Source of the DNA: Erwinia tracheiphila
GTDB lineage: Bacteria > Pseudomonadota > Gammaproteobacteria > Enterobacterales > Enterobacteriaceae
DNA length: 64,000 nucleotides
NCBI RefSeq assembly: GCF_021365465.1
Contig: NZ_CP089932.1
Location: 4,340,001 to 4,404,000 of the forward strand
Reading direction: 5' to 3'
Positions within the stretch are counted from its first letter, which is position 1. Each line of letters starts with the position of its first letter. Shown piece after piece: positions 1 to 10,329 of the stretch. A program made the position numbers and the translations under genes. The notes beneath the pieces were generated by a model. The model saw only the letters and a program-made list of their open reading frames with translations, was not told the origin of the DNA and searched no databases.

Positions 1-504
1 GCAGTATTTGTTGAAAACCTGTGCGGTGGGATGGGCACGGCAGCGTTCGTTGCGCTGCTTATGACGTTGTGCAATAAATCCTTTTCCGCCACTCAGTTTG
101 CTTTACTCTCCGCTTTTTCAGCCGTTGGACGCGTCTATGTCGGCCCTCTTGCTGGAGAGCTTGTTGAGGCATGGGGATGGTCAACCTTTTATATTTTTTC
201 TGTCGTTGCCGCACTGCCCGGACTGATCCTCCTTGCCGGATGTAAAAACACGCTTGAGCAAACGCAATCAGGTGAAGGGTTCGCCGTGCGTACCCACTTT
301 ACCTTGGGCTATCGTTGGGCATTACGCGCGTTAAAAACTGGTGCCGCATTGATTGCAATGGGGTTTATCTTTATGGCGCTGCGTGCATCCGGTCTGCTGG
401 ACATCGCTTTGCCAGTCGGTTTGTTATGGCAAGGTGGCATGGCTCTGGTAACGGCGGGTATTGTCTGCGGAAGCCTGCTGGATTATCTGGCGCTGCATAA
501 ATAA
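1..504 (+). CDS. ampG: Muropeptide permease AmpG, C-terminal part (5' end outside window)
   Basis: Inner-membrane MFS permease that imports GlcNAc-anhydromuropeptides from the periplasm for cell-wall recycling. The frame is open from base 1 (AVFVENLCGGMGTAAF...), so the gene starts upstream of the window; the first internal ATG at 31 is not the start. The segment CNKSFSATQFALLSAFSAVG and the following GRVYVGPLAGELVEAWGW are nearly the same as the last membrane helices of E. coli AmpG; the far C-terminus (LLDYLALHK) also matches in type. It lies upstream of cyoA in the same direction, as in E. coli. Confidence 0.95.
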   Translation, partial: AVFVENLCGGMGTAAFVALLMTLCNKSFSATQFALLSAFSAVGRVYVGPLAGELVEAWGWSTFYIFSVVAALPGLILLAGCKNTLEQTQSGEGFAVRTHFTLGYRWALRALKTGAALIAMGFIFMALRASGLLDIALPVGLLWQGGMALVTAGIVCGSLLDYLALHK

Positions 505-1302
505 ATTGTTACTGCACAAGCTGTTGAGCTGACGATCGCTAATTACCAGACTTAGCGTGATCGTCAACTTCATCCCGTACCTGATAATGAAAAATCTGTT
601 GGTCGGAACCCTGAACCGATAAGCGCACGCTGTCGGTTCAGGGTTCCTGACCAACACATGCTGTTTGAAATATATGCGTTTTCTCCATTGTTACTGTTAA
701 ATTTTAACAGGTAGTACTCCCACCATTCACTTTTGAACGGCAGCGTCTTTCCCTGGCAACAGGTCAGTATCCCGATAAATCGGGACGGAAAAACGGCTGC
801 ATCCGGTTTATCTGTTTAAACGCGGTGCCCTGTCAGTGCAGCAGTTGCAGAACCGAGTATTTGAACCAAATTATTCACGACCAGTAAGTAAACCATCTTT
901 AATGCTACGATTTTTCCGTTGAGTGCCATCGCTTGTGTTATTTTTTAAAAGTTTTTATATTTTAACTGCGCCTCATGAAAATTTAAAAAAATGGTGAGTG
1001 ATTATTTCCGTTTAATTAGCATTACTCAAACGATGTTAATATGTTAAATATTTGAGATCTAATTTCGCTGTTTATAGCAACCTTGTTTTCTCAAGGGGCT
1101 TTGAAATCATTTTTTGTTATATTCACGCCAACCCCCGTTACCATTAATGATTTTTCACCTCTGGCAACATCTGTGACAGGACATGTAAAAGGCATATACA
1201 CAGCGCTGACACAAGCTGCTGCTGGTTTACAGTAATGAAACCTTCCCGTAAAATGCAGCCACACTTAAACGACAATAGAGCCCTTGTCATTGAGGTCGTT
1301 AA
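505..1302. other. Long non-coding gap between ampG and cyoA
   Basis: No credible gene in about 800 bases. It holds the two hairpins above, a perfect small palindrome TCCCGAT-AA-ATCGGGA at 770-785, and an AT-rich stretch (930-1120) that should contain the cyo promoter. In E. coli cyoA is controlled by ArcA, Fnr and other regulators; I cannot place those sites with confidence here. Confidence 0.5.
526..654 (+). terminator. Two consecutive hairpins downstream of ampG
   Basis: First hairpin: arms 526-542 and 552-570 (GACGATC...GCTAA against TTAGCGTGATCGTC, with a 2-nt bulge). Second hairpin: a 21/22-nt arm pair at 599-619 and 633-654 (GGAACCCTGAACCGA against TCGGTTCAGGGTTCC plus flanking TTGGTC/GACCAA), broken by one bulged base, 13-nt loop. 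Neither is followed by a clear T-run, so they may stabilise the ampG mRNA 3' end or be a repeat element rather than a simple terminator. Confidence 0.5.
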
Positions 1303-2229
1303 ATGAGACTCATGAAATACAATAAAAGTTTGGGGATTTTGTCATCGATCGCAGGCACCTTAATGTTAAGTGGCTGTGATAATGCATTGTTAAATCCCAA
1401 GGGACAGGTTGCACTGGAGCAACGTTCGCTGATACTGACAGCCTTTGGCTTGATGCTGATCGTTGTAATTCCGGCAGTCTTAATGGCATTGGTATTCGCT
1501 TGGAAATATCGGGCATCGAATACCAATGCCAAGTACAGCCCGAACTGGTCCCACTCTAACAAGGTGGAAGCCGTAGTCTGGACCGTGCCAATCCTGATTA
1601 TCCTCTTCCTTGGCGTCCTGACATGGAAATCAACCCATTCTCTCGAACCAAGTAAACCGCTGGTATCCAACGTTAAACCCATTGAAATCGATGTGGTGGC
1701 GCTGGACTGGAAGTGGCTGTTTATTTACCCGGAACAGGGTATTGCTACGGTTAATCAGATCGCGTTCCCGGCTAACACACCTGTGAATTTCAAGATTACC
1801 TCCAATACCGTGATGAACTCTTTCTTCATTCCAACCTTGGGTAGCCAAATTTACGCCATGGCAGGTATGCAGACTAAACTTCATCTTATCGCTAACGAAG
1901 CTGGCACTTTCGACGGTATTTCCGCTAACTTCAGCGGACGTGGTTTTTCTGGCATGAAGTTTAAAGCAATTGCCACACCTGACCAGGCTTCTTTCGATCA
2001 GTGGGTAGCAAAAGCCAAAACCTCTTCCGGTCAGATGATGACGATGGATGACTTTGAGAAACTGGCTACGCCAAGCGAAAACAATCCGGTTGAGTTTTTC
2101 TCCACGGCAAATCCTGAACTGTTCAAGAAAGTGATTGGCAAATTCAAGATGAGCCACGGGAAAATGGACATGTCCGGACATGAAGGCATGGACATGAGCG
2201 AAGTCTCACACGCGGGAGCCGAGGAATAA
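1303..2229 (+). CDS. cyoA: Cytochrome bo3 ubiquinol oxidase subunit II
   Basis: Subunit II of the haem-copper ubiquinol oxidase that reduces O2 to water and pumps protons under aerobic conditions. 308 residues. The N-terminus has a lipoprotein signal with lipobox LSGC (Cys25), then two membrane helices (about 43-65 and 88-108) and a periplasmic cupredoxin-like domain. As in other quinol oxidases the CuA-binding cysteines are absent. The tail is rich in His, Met and Asp ([18 protein letters not shown]). The start [11 protein letters not shown] aligns with E. coli MRLRKYNKSLG. First gene of cyoABCDE; only 4 bases separate it from cyoB. Confidence 0.97.
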   Translation: MRLMKYNKSLGILSSIAGTLMLSGCDNALLNPKGQVALEQRSLILTAFGLMLIVVIPAVLMALVFAWKYRASNTNAKYSPNWSHSNKVEAVVWTVPILIILFLGVLTWKSTHSLEPSKPLVSNVKPIEIDVVALDWKWLFIYPEQGIATVNQIAFPANTPVNFKITSNTVMNSFFIPTLGSQIYAMAGMQTKLHLIANEAGTFDGISANFSGRGFSGMKFKAIATPDQASFDQWVAKAKTSSGQMMTMDDFEKLATPSENNPVEFFSTANPELFKKVIGKFKMSHGKMDMSGHEGMDMSEVSHAGAEE

Positions 2230-2233
2230 TACG

Positions 2234-4225
2234 ATGTTGGGAAAATTAACCCTTGATGCAGTTCCGTACCATGAGCCAATTATCGTGGTAACGGTTGCCG
2301 CCATCATTCTTGGTGGTCTGGCTGTTACTGGAGCAATTACTTACTTTGGTAAGTGGCAATACCTGTGGTCAGAATGGCTAACGTCTGTCGATCACAAAAA
2401 ACTCGGGATCATGTATATCATTATGGCTTTCGTCATGCTGCTGCGCGGCTTTGCCGACGCGGTGATGATGCGTAGCCAGCAGGTACTGGCTTCGGCGGGC
2501 GATGCCGGATTCCTGCCGCCACATCACTACGACCAGATCTTTACCGCTCACGGGGTAATCATGATCTTCTTCGTAGCGATGCCATTTGTTGTTGGTCTGA
2601 TGAACATTGCGGTTCCTCTGCAAATTGGCGCACGCGACGTTGCCTTTCCCTTCCTGAACAACCTGAGCTTCTGGTTCACGGCGGTCGGTGTGGTGCTGGT
2701 CAACCTGTCGCTGGGCGTGGGCGAATTTGCTCAGACTGGCTGGCTGGCCTACCCTCCTCTCTCTGGTGCGGAATACAGTCCTGGGGTGGGGGTGGATTAC
2801 TGGATATGGAGTCTTCAGCTTTCAGGGATCGGGACGACACTTACCGGAATTAACTTCTTCGTTACTATCCTGAAAATGCGAGCTCCAGGCATGGCCATGT
2901 TCAAGATGCCCGTGTTCACCTGGGCGTCACTCTGCACTAACGTCCTAATCATTGCTGCTTTCCCGGTGCTGACCGTTACTCTGGCACTGCTAACCCTTGA
3001 CCGGTATCTGGGCTTCCATTTCTTTACCAATGAAATGGGCGGCAACATGATGATGTACGTTAACCTGATCTGGGTTTGGGGCCATCCAGAAGTCTATATT
3101 CTGGTCCTGCCGGTCTTCGGTGTGTTCTCCGAAGTGGTTGCGACCTTTTCGAAAAAACGCCTGTTTGGCTACACCTCTCTGGTGTGGGCAACGGTTGTTA
3201 TTACCATCCTGTCCTTCATTGTATGGCTGCACCACTTCTTTACTATGGGCGCAGGAGCCAATGTTAATGCCTTCTTCGGTATCATGACGATGATTATCGC
3301 CATTCCGACCGGTGTTAAAATCTTTAACTGGCTGTTCACCATGTATCAGGGCCGTATCCAGATGCACTCTGCCATGCTGTGGACCGTGGGCTTCCTGGTG
3401 ACCTTCTCCGTGGGTGGCATGACCGGTGTGCTGCTGGCCGTCCCCGGCGCAGACTTCGTTCTGCACAATAGTCTGTTCCTAATTGCCCACTTCCATAACG
3501 TGATCATCGGTGGCGTGGTGTTTGGCTGCTTTGCAGGGGTAACCTACTGGTTCCCGAAAGCGTTTGGCTTTTGCCTGAATGAAAAATGGGGCATCCGCGC
3601 TTTCTGGTTCTGGATTATCGGCTTCTTTGTTGCCTTTATGCCGCTGTATGCTCTTGGCTTCATGGGCATGACCCGTCGTTTAAGTCAGAACATTGACCCG
3701 CAGTTCCATCCATTGCTGGTGGTTGCAGCTGGTGGTGCAGCACTGATTGCCTGTGGCGTTCTCTGCCAGGTTATTCAGTTCTGGGTTTCCATCCGCGACC
3801 GCGAACAACTGCGCGATGTGACAGGCGATCCATGGGGTGGCCGTACGCTGGAGTGGGCAACCTCCTCTCCACCGCCGTTCTATAACTTTGCTGAAGTCCC
3901 TGTCGTTCACGAGCGTGATGCATTCTGGGAAATGAAAGAAAAAGGCGAAGCTTACAAGCGCCCTGCTCAGTATGCGGAGATTCATATGCCGAAGAACAGT
4001 GGTGCAGGTGTGATTATCGCAGCGTTCAGCCTGGTGTTTGGCTTTGCAGCTATCTGGCATATCTGGTGGCTGTTCGGTCTGTCCTTTGTTGGCATGATCG
4101 TCTCCTGGGTAATCAAAAGCTTTGATCAGGATGTGGATTACTACGTTCCCGTTGCCGAAATCGAAAAAATCGAGAATCAGCACTTTGACGAAATTAGCAA
4201 AGCAGGTCTGAAAAATGTCAACTGA
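2234..4225 (+). CDS. cyoB: Cytochrome bo3 ubiquinol oxidase subunit I
   Basis: Catalytic subunit carrying low-spin haem b, the haem o3/CuB centre and the proton channels. 663 residues, the normal length. Visible landmarks: HGVIMIFF (haem b ligand region), [14 protein letters not shown] (CuB histidine and cross-linked Tyr), [11 protein letters not shown] (the two other CuB histidines) and [12 protein letters not shown] (haem ligands). About 15 membrane helices. It overlaps cyoC by 11 bases, which points to translational coupling. Confidence 0.98.
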   Translation: MLGKLTLDAVPYHEPIIVVTVAAIILGGLAVTGAITYFGKWQYLWSEWLTSVDHKKLGIMYIIMAFVMLLRGFADAVMMRSQQVLASAGDAGFLPPHHYDQIFTAHGVIMIFFVAMPFVVGLMNIAVPLQIGARDVAFPFLNNLSFWFTAVGVVLVNLSLGVGEFAQTGWLAYPPLSGAEYSPGVGVDYWIWSLQLSGIGTTLTGINFFVTILKMRAPGMAMFKMPVFTWASLCTNVLIIAAFPVLTVTLALLTLDRYLGFHFFTNEMGGNMMMYVNLIWVWGHPEVYILVLPVFGVFSEVVATFSKKRLFGYTSLVWATVVITILSFIVWLHHFFTMGAGANVNAFFGIMTMIIAIPTGVKIFNWLFTMYQGRIQMHSAMLWTVGFLVTFSVGGMTGVLLAVPGADFVLHNSLFLIAHFHNVIIGGVVFGCFAGVTYWFPKAFGFCLNEKWGIRAFWFWIIGFFVAFMPLYALGFMGMTRRLSQNIDPQFHPLLVVAAGGAALIACGVLCQVIQFWVSIRDREQLRDVTGDPWGGRTLEWATSSPPPFYNFAEVPVVHERDAFWEMKEKGEAYKRPAQYAEIHMPKNSGAGVIIAAFSLVFGFAAIWHIWWLFGLSFVGMIVSWVIKSFDQDVDYYVPVAEIEKIENQHFDEISKAGLKNVN

Positions 4226-4829
4226 AACTCTGACTAAGCACCACGACGCCCATGCGGAGCATGGGCATCACGATGCGCGAGCCAACAAGGTTTTTGGCTT
4301 CTGGATCTACCTGATGAGCGACTGCATCATCTTCGCCACCCTGTTTGCAACCTATGGCGTAATGGTTAACAACACGGCGGGTGGCCCGGCAGGTAAAGAT
4401 ATTTTTGAACTGCCATTTGTTCTGGTGGAAACAGCATTACTCCTGCTCAGTTCTATTACCTACGGTTTCGCCGTAATTAACATGAACAAAGGCAGCAAAG
4501 GTGCCGTTATTGGCTGGCTGGCGTTGACATTTTTGTTCGGTCTGGGCTTTATCGGGATGGAGATTTACGAATTCCATCACCTGATTCTGGAAGGCTTTGG
4601 CCCACAGCGCAGTGGCTTCCTGTCGGCATTCTTTACGCTGGTAGGTACACACGGTCTGCACGTAACGTCGGGTTTGATCTGGATGGCCGTTCTGATGTAT
4701 CAGATCGCTCGTCACGGTCTGTCTGATACTAACCGCACGCGTGTGTTGTGTCTGAGCATGTTCTGGCACTTCCTCGATGTGGTTTGGATCTGCGTATTCA
4801 CCATTGTTTATCTGATGGGAGCCATGTAA
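4215..4829 (+). CDS. cyoC: Cytochrome bo3 ubiquinol oxidase subunit III
   Basis: 204-residue membrane subunit with five helices that stabilises the oxidase core. The N-terminus is His-rich ([17 protein letters not shown]), followed by [20 protein letters not shown], typical of the COX3 family, and [14 protein letters not shown] near the fourth helix. Overlaps the end of cyoB by 11 bases and the cyoD start by 1 base (TAATG). Confidence 0.97.
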   Translation: MSTETLTKHHDAHAEHGHHDARANKVFGFWIYLMSDCIIFATLFATYGVMVNNTAGGPAGKDIFELPFVLVETALLLLSSITYGFAVINMNKGSKGAVIGWLALTFLFGLGFIGMEIYEFHHLILEGFGPQRSGFLSAFFTLVGTHGLHVTSGLIWMAVLMYQIARHGLSDTNRTRVLCLSMFWHFLDVVWICVFTIVYLMGAM

Positions 4830-5158
4830 TGAGTCATTCTGTTAACCAACATGGTGCGTCACACGGCAGCGTGAAGTCTTATATGATCGGCTTTATTCTG
4901 TCGATCATTCTCACCGCAATCCCTTTCTGGATGGTCATGGATGGCACGGCTTCGAAAGCGACCATCCTTGGTGTTGTGCTGGTTTGCGCAGTGGTCCAGG
5001 TGCTGGTCCACCTGGTCTACTTCCTGCACCTGAACACCTCTTCTGAAGAGAGATGGAACCTTGTAGCAATTGTCTTTGCTGCAATAATCATCTTGATAGT
5101 TGTTGTTGGCTCGCTATGGATCATGTGGAACCTCAACTACAACATGATGGCCAACTAA
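4829..5158 (+). CDS. cyoD: Cytochrome bo3 ubiquinol oxidase subunit IV
   Basis: Small three-helix subunit needed for assembly of the CuB site. I place the start at the ATG overlapping the cyoC stop (TAATG), giving 109 residues, the same as E. coli CyoD, rather than at an in-frame upstream ATG at 4748 inside cyoC. Helix segments such as [20 protein letters not shown] and [12 protein letters not shown] are typical of the COX4_pro family. Confidence 0.96.
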   Translation: MSHSVNQHGASHGSVKSYMIGFILSIILTAIPFWMVMDGTASKATILGVVLVCAVVQVLVHLVYFLHLNTSSEERWNLVAIVFAAIIILIVVVGSLWIMWNLNYNMMAN

Positions 5159-5172
5159 CTGAGCTACCTGTG

Positions 5173-6060
5173 ATGATAAAGCAATACCTGCAAGTAACTA
5201 AACCAGGCATTATTTTCGGAAATCTTATTTCTGTCATTGGGGGATTTTTGCTGGCTTCGAAAGGCAGCATTAACTATTCCCTGTTTCTCACCACCTTAGT
5301 CGGTGTCTCCTTGGTGGTCGCATCGGGTTGTGTCTATAACAACTTTATCGACCGTGATATCGACAAAAAAATGGAGAGGACCAGGAATCGAGTGATGGTA
5401 AAAGGCCTCATCTCTCCCACCGCCTCTCTGGTTTACGCCACCGTTCTGGGTATTGCTGGCTTTGCGTTGCTGTATCTCGGTGCCAACCCGCTGGCCATGT
5501 GGCTGGCGGTGATGGGTTTTGTTGTTTATGTCGGGATTTACAGCCTGTACATGAAACGCAAATCGGTTTACGGCACGTTGATTGGCAGCCTTTCTGGCGC
5601 TGCACCTCCGGTGATCGGTTATTGTGCGGTGTCAGGTCAGTTTGATGCCGGTGCGTTAATTCTGCTGGCTATCTTCAGCCTGTGGCAGATGCCGCATTCC
5701 TATGCCATTGCGATTTTTCGTTTTAAGGATTATCAGGCAGCCAATATTCCGGTTTTGCCAGTGGTGAAGGGTATTTCCGTGGCGAAAAATCATATTACGC
5801 TCTACATACTGGCGTTTATGATTGCGACCCTGATGCTGACGCTGGTGGGCTACGCGGGCTACAAATATCTGATGGTTGCTGCTGCGGTCAGCGTCTGGTG
5901 GCTGGGAATGGCGCTTTCAGGATATAAGACGCAAAATGATCGCGTCTGGGCCAGAAAGCTGTTTGTCTTCTCTATCATTGCCATTACCGCACTGAGCGTC
6001 ATGATGTCGGTGGACTTTATGACCCCGGCTTCAAAGGATCTGCTGACTTACGTTTGGTAG
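5173..6060 (+). CDS. cyoE: Protohaem IX farnesyltransferase (haem O synthase)
   Basis: Inner-membrane UbiA-family prenyltransferase that converts haem b to haem o for the bo3 oxidase. The two Asp-rich motifs are present: [15 protein letters not shown] and the second [15 protein letters not shown] region. The ATG at 5173 gives 295 residues; the GTG just before it at 5170 would give 296 residues and aligns with the first Met of E. coli CyoE (MMFKQYLQ), so either may be used. An upstream in-frame start at 5053 lies inside cyoD and is not credible. Last gene of the cyo operon. Confidence 0.96.
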   Translation: MIKQYLQVTKPGIIFGNLISVIGGFLLASKGSINYSLFLTTLVGVSLVVASGCVYNNFIDRDIDKKMERTRNRVMVKGLISPTASLVYATVLGIAGFALLYLGANPLAMWLAVMGFVVYVGIYSLYMKRKSVYGTLIGSLSGAAPPVIGYCAVSGQFDAGALILLAIFSLWQMPHSYAIAIFRFKDYQAANIPVLPVVKGISVAKNHITLYILAFMIATLMLTLVGYAGYKYLMVAAAVSVWWLGMALSGYKTQNDRVWARKLFVFSIIAITALSVMMSVDFMTPASKDLLTYVW

Positions 6061-6299
6061 CTCAGAACTTCTCTTCAGGGTGCACCACCCACAAAAGTTG
6101 ATGCAGTATCAATGTGCAGATAGCGAGTCAATACTAAAAAAATTACTCAGGTAAGTTCTTTGGCTACTCCAGCGCAGATACGGTGTCATATAAACAGGGT
6201 GGCGCGCCTTTTCTTTTTGTTACGACTGTTTTTTAAGAAATATTTTACCCACCCTGCCCACCTCCTTAAACTATGCGCACCAGATAATCTGAGGTTGTA

Positions 6300-7661
6300 A
6301 TGAACGATAATAAAATGACACCGGTCGAGCTGCGCGCGACCTGGGGTTTGGGAACGGTATTCTCCCTGCGCATGCTGGGTATGTTTATGGTGCTGCCCGT
6401 GCTAACAACGTATGGCATGGCCTTACAGGGGGCGAGTGAGGCACTGATTGGGCTTGCCATTGGTATCTACGGTCTGGCACAGGCGGTGTTTCAAATTCCA
6501 TTTGGACTGCTCTCCGACAGAATTGGTCGTAAATCATTGATCGTAGGTGGATTGCTGATATTTGTCCTCGGCAGCATTATCGCCGCCTGTACCACATCAA
6601 TCTGGGGAGTTATTCTCGGACGCGCCCTGCAAGGCTCAGGGGCGATCGCTGCAGCGGTCATGGCACTGATTTCGGATCTGACCCGTGAACAAAACCGCAC
6701 GAAAGCGATGGCGTTTATCGGCATCAGCTTCGGCATCACCTTTGCGCTGGCGATGGTGCTTGGCCCAATTATCACTCACGCGTTTGGCCTGCACGCACTG
6801 TTCTGGATGATAGCGGTGCTGGCAGCAAGCGGCATTGTGATTACGCTGCTGGTGGTGCCTTCCACGCCGAATCATCTTCTCAATCGCGAGTCGGGCATGG
6901 TGAAAGGCAGCATTAAAGACATACTGGCCAACAGTCGGCTGGTCAAACTGAATATTGGCATCCTGTGCCTGCACGTTTTGTTAATGTCCAGTTTTGTTGC
7001 CTTGCCTGGTGAATTCCAGCGGGCCGGTTTTCCGGCAGAGCAGCACTGGAAAGTCTATCTGGTCACCATGCTGATTGCCTTTTGCAGCGTCATTCCCTTT
7101 ATTATCTATGCCGAAGTAAAACGTCAGATGAAGCGGGTTTTTGTCTGCTGTGTAGCACTGATGCTGATTGCGGAAGTGGTGTTGTGGGGCGCAGGCACAC
7201 ACTTCTGGACTCTGGTGCTGGGCACCCAGCTGTTTTTTATCGGCTTTAATCTGATGGAGGCCATTTTGCCTTCGCTGGTCAGCAAAGAATCACCTGCGGG
7301 TTATAAAGGTACCGCGATGGGCCTGTACTCAACCAGCCAGTTTATTGGTGTGGCAATTGGTGGCAGTCTTGGTGGCTGGGTGTTTGGTCACTTTGATGCG
7401 CAAACCGTCTTTCTGGCTGGGGCGTTCATCGCCGCTGCCTGGCTGTTGCTCAGTGTTAACATGCAGGAACCGCCTTACATCAGTAGTCTTCGTATCGTTA
7501 TTAAAAACGATATCGATAAAGATAAGCTGGAGAGAAAGCTAAAATCTCAGCCGGGCGTTGCCGCCGTATTTATCGTGCCGGAAGAAAAAAGCGCCTATAT
7601 TAAAATCGACAGCAAAGTTACCAGCCGTCATGAACTGGAAGCACTGGTTGCCAGTAACTGA
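6300..7661 (+). CDS. yajR: MFS transporter YajR
   Basis: 453-residue major facilitator family transporter with 12 predicted helices and a soluble C-terminal YAM domain of about 65 residues (from near residue 388, SSLRIVIKNDID...). The signature motif A between helices 2 and 3 (GLLSDRIGRKSLIVGG) is intact. E. coli YajR has known structures but no firmly established substrate; a drug/proton antiporter role is assumed from family. Sits downstream of cyoE in the same direction, separated by 239 bases, and ends at a clear terminator. Confidence 0.95.
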   Translation: MNDNKMTPVELRATWGLGTVFSLRMLGMFMVLPVLTTYGMALQGASEALIGLAIGIYGLAQAVFQIPFGLLSDRIGRKSLIVGGLLIFVLGSIIAACTTSIWGVILGRALQGSGAIAAAVMALISDLTREQNRTKAMAFIGISFGITFALAMVLGPIITHAFGLHALFWMIAVLAASGIVITLLVVPSTPNHLLNRESGMVKGSIKDILANSRLVKLNIGILCLHVLLMSSFVALPGEFQRAGFPAEQHWKVYLVTMLIAFCSVIPFIIYAEVKRQMKRVFVCCVALMLIAEVVLWGAGTHFWTLVLGTQLFFIGFNLMEAILPSLVSKESPAGYKGTAMGLYSTSQFIGVAIGGSLGGWVFGHFDAQTVFLAGAFIAAAWLLLSVNMQEPPYISSLRIVIKNDIDKDKLERKLKSQPGVAAVFIVPEEKSAYIKIDSKVTSRHELEALVASN

Positions 7662-7669
7662 TTGCTGCG

Positions 7670-7694
7670 ACGCCACGGGCATCCGTGGCGTTTT
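7670..7694 (+). terminator. Rho-independent terminator of yajR
   Basis: Stem CGCCACGG / CCGTGGCG with loop GCAT, followed by TTTT, 9 bases after the yajR stop codon. Confidence 0.85.
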
Positions 7695-7716
7695 ACTGTG
7701 CAGCCGATTAAAACAT

Positions 7717-7814
7717 GGCAGCGCGTGTTAGCTGCGGCACTTAACCTGGCGATCAAGAGTTTCAATTATCTCGCACAGTCGCTGTATAACATGCAGGGCA
7801 GCGCGTGTTAGCTG
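7717..7814. repeat. 18-bp direct repeat pair
   Basis: GGCAGCGCGTGTTAGCTG occurs at 7717-7734 and again at 7797-7814, 80 bases apart, in the non-coding stretch after yajR and just before the decayed LysR gene. The sequence between the copies is not otherwise repeated. Possibly a scar of a local duplication or deletion at the edge of the accessory block. Confidence 0.7.
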
Positions 7815-7850
7815 GCGCGACGGTGCCGTACATAATGCGAGGGTGAGCGG

Positions 7851-8517
7851 TCATAGCAGGTTATTTTTCAGCGGCACAAAGCTCAGTTGCCTGTTAGCCA
7901 CCTCCGCCATCACATCCAACCAGCTTAGTATGCAGATACCCGAACCCTGAATCACCATATTACGTATCAGACTGATATCGTTACAGGAAATAAAATTTTC
8001 CGGAAATTGCCCCGATCGTTGGTAGAGTGAAATAACACACTCATGAACCACCAGCGACGCCTGAGGAATGATATGCCGCCCCAGATTGAGCTGACCGAAT
8101 GAAAGGCTCTGCTGTGTGCTGAGAGGATGACCCGCAGGCAAAACCACGCCCATATCCAGTTCGGCGAACGCCGGCACTTCCAGCCCACTCACCGCCCCCG
8201 GATCAAGTATTAACCCGAAATCAACTTCTGAATCGCGGATCATCCTGCAAATCGTTGAACTGTTTTCAACAGCCAGTTTCAGCGTTAACCATTCATTTTC
8301 ACAGGCCACCGTGGCAAGCTCTTCAGCCACCTTACCTTCCGTCAGTGCCTGAACCAGCCACGCACTGACCTGGCGGCGCTTCAACCACTGAATATTGTCA
8401 AACCGCTGCCGGGTTACGCTGAATTCCCGCTGCCAGCGGACCAAATTCATAATAAAGCAGCTCCCCTGCGGTTGTCATACGCATGCCTTCCGGTAATCAT
8501 TCGAATAGCGCAACGGC
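7851..8517 (-). pseudogene. LysR-type regulator, truncated and frameshifted
   Basis: The 3' part (8450 down to 7851) encodes the effector-binding domain of a LysR-type regulator (e.g. DFGLILDPGAVSGLEVPAF, FISCNDISLIRNMVIQGSGI). Directly upstream on the same strand, in another frame, LPEGMRMTTAGELLYY is the usual end of the DNA-binding domain linker; a one-base insertion near 8447 separates the two. Before that the frame reads ALFE-stop-LPEG, where the TGA at 8499-8497 replaces the usual Arg of the LFER motif. The helix-turn-helix itself is missing, because the neighbouring reductase fragment begins here. Three separate lesions make a functional product very unlikely. Confidence 0.8.
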
Positions 8518-9163
8518 AAAGTTATCCTGTTAGCAGCGGGAATTGGCATCACGCCTTTGTATACCATGGCGGAATCGATGGAAGCGGGAGGTGTTCCGTT
8601 CGTTCTGAATTATTACGTGAAACAGCATAAGGATGCGACTTTTGTTGAGCCGCTCACCAGGGAACGACAACACGGCATTTGCTCCATCTGGTCCAGCGGA
8701 CAGAGACAAAGTCCGCGTACGCATGTTCCGGTAGAGCTGGCAGAACCGTCTGCGCAGATCCATCTCTATCTATGCGGGCCGGAAGGATTTATGAAACAAA
8801 TGACGGAGATGGCCATCCGCTTTGGCTGGCTGGCGGAAAATATTCACACTGAAGCCTTTAAGCCAGCGGAACTTACTGAAAGAGTTGAGGATAATAACAG
8901 TTTTACCGTTACTCTGGCGTCAACAGCCCAGCAGTGGCAGGTTCCTGCGAAAAAATCGATTGCCCGTGTGCTGACCGAAAATAGCGTGGACGTCCCGCTT
9001 TCCTGTGAAATGGGAATGTGCGGCGCATGCCTGACAGGCGTGAAGGAAGGAAAGGTGGATCATCGCGATACCGTTCAGTCGGATTGCGAAAAAATGCAGA
9101 ACAGCAACAAATCGCGCTTTGCTGTTCCCGCAGTCTGTCAGCAAATTGGTGATTGACCTCTGA
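8518..9163 (+). pseudogene. Phthalate/vanillate-type FAD/2Fe-2S oxidoreductase, 5'-truncated and frameshifted
   Basis: Remnant of a dioxygenase reductase of the VanB type: NAD-binding segment VILLAAGIGITPLYTM, then LYLCGPEGFMKQM, and a C-terminal plant-type ferredoxin domain with CEMGMCGACLTGV. The N-terminal FMN/FAD domain is missing. The end is scrambled: after DHRDTVQSDCEK the expected fourth-cysteine segment (ALCCSRS) lies in a second frame and the terminal SKLVIDL in a third, so at least two indels have occurred. The upstream edge abuts the decayed divergent LysR gene. It may once have been paired with an oxygenase regulated by that LysR protein. Confidence 0.8.
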
Positions 9164-9194
9164 TATATCACGTACCAATAGGCTGATAACCCTG

Positions 9195-9674
9195 CTATTC
9201 TGGTGTAAAAGGCGTACCCGCTTCACAAGGCGTCAGGTGAATGTAAAGAGCACCCACTTTGTCCAGAAGCAGGCAATCATCCACCTCCTGAAGATTGTCT
9301 TTATGTTGTTGCAACGAACCCTTAAGCAGGCTGGCCAGAGCACGCACTTTAGCTTCCTTAACATTCTTTGCCACAAAAAAATCAAAGGCATGTAATTCTG
9401 CGAGACTGGATGGGTGGTAGCCGCCCACATTAACAAACCAGAGTCGCGTGGCTTTATCGTCCGGTGGCACAGGGCTGAGGCTGACGCTATAGCCATCCGC
9501 CCAGGTCAGCCGGGCGTAGCCGTCGATATGCACTTTATCGGCATCACCAAACCAGGCTTCACGCAGCGCGGGCCAGGCATCCTGCGGTTTCGCAGCGACA
9601 ACAAACTGAATGTCATGAACTTCAATATTCGATTTTCCGGCATTGCCACCCAGGTAAAAAATATACAAATGCAT
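9195..9674 (-). CDS. DUF1543 family protein
   Basis: Small cytoplasmic protein of the DUF1543 family, function unknown. The start is set at the ATG giving MHLYIFYLGGNAGKSNIEVH, because YLGGxAxKSNIExHD is the conserved beginning of the family; a further upstream start would add 12 residues without homology. The mid part (VHIDGYARLTWADGYSVSL, LWFVNVGGYHPSSLAELHAF) is also characteristic. About 160 residues, no membrane segment. Lies 13 bases downstream of the LysE-type gene and could be co-transcribed with it. Confidence 0.75.
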   Translation of the reverse strand: MHLYIFYLGGNAGKSNIEVHDIQFVVAAKPQDAWPALREAWFGDADKVHIDGYARLTWADGYSVSLSPVPPDDKATRLWFVNVGGYHPSSLAELHAFDFFVAKNVKEAKVRALASLLKGSLQQHKDNLQEVDDCLLLDKVGALYIHLTPCEAGTPFTPE

Positions 9675-9687
9675 GTTCGTTTCCCGT

Positions 9688-10329
9688 TTATACGCTTCCG
9701 TTTGCAACAAGGTCAGCTATTTCAAACACATTGTATATTACCCCACATATCGCGACACCCAGCAAAAACAGGGAAGAAGTCAGCTCAATGGTTTTACCGT
9801 GGCGGGATGGCATCCAGCGCTTAACCGTCAGAATATAAAGGGAGAGGATAGCAAAATCGAAAAAAATCCAGACCACACAAAGTGTCATTATGCTGGTGCT
9901 GAAGTCACGCGTGATCGCGATAAACTGAGGAAAAAACGAGACAAAAAACAGAATATCTTTGGGATTGGCAATACCTGTCATAAAACCTTTCAGGACCCCC
10001 CCGCGATGGCTCGCGGTGGATTTCACCGTGGTTTGCTGAAGTTCAGGCTGGAGCAGCAAGCTCTGGAAAGCGGCATAACCAATGTAGAGCGATCCTGCAA
10101 CACCCGTCAGGTAAATCCAGACTGGGGGCAGTGACACAACCCCTTTCAACGTCAGCGTGGCTAACGCAATTAGCACCAGTGATGCGCCATTGGTGCCAAC
10201 TGCAGTGGCAAACGCGCTGCGATATCCGTAACGCGCAGCCGTACCGGTAATCAGTGCCACCACAGGCCCTGGCGTCAGTAATAACATCATAACCGAAAGA
10301 ATATATGCTCCCAGAAGCGTCAGATTCAT
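9688..10329 (-). CDS. LysE/RhtB family amino-acid exporter
   Basis: 213-residue membrane protein of the LysE translocator family, about six helices. The typical beginning (MLLLTPGPVVALITGTAARY) and the conserved GFMTGIANPKDILFFVSFFP segment are present. These proteins export amino acids or similar small molecules; the substrate here is unknown. It overlaps the upstream GntA-like gene by 4 bases (ATGA), so the two are probably translated together and the exporter may handle that enzyme's product or substrate (inference). Confidence 0.88.
   Translation of the reverse strand: MNLTLLGAYILSVMMLLLTPGPVVALITGTAARYGYRSAFATAVGTNGASLVLIALATLTLKGVVSLPPVWIYLTGVAGSLYIGYAAFQSLLLQPELQQTTVKSTASHRGGVLKGFMTGIANPKDILFFVSFFPQFIAITRDFSTSIMTLCVVWIFFDFAILSLYILTVKRWMPSRHGKTIELTSSLFLLGVAICGVIYNVFEIADLVANGSV

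Noticed and set aside
1107..1123. TATATT at 1118-1123 with TTGAAA at 1101 as the cyoA promoter
   Set aside because: The spacer is only 11 bases, too short for a sigma-70 promoter; no better pair was convincing.
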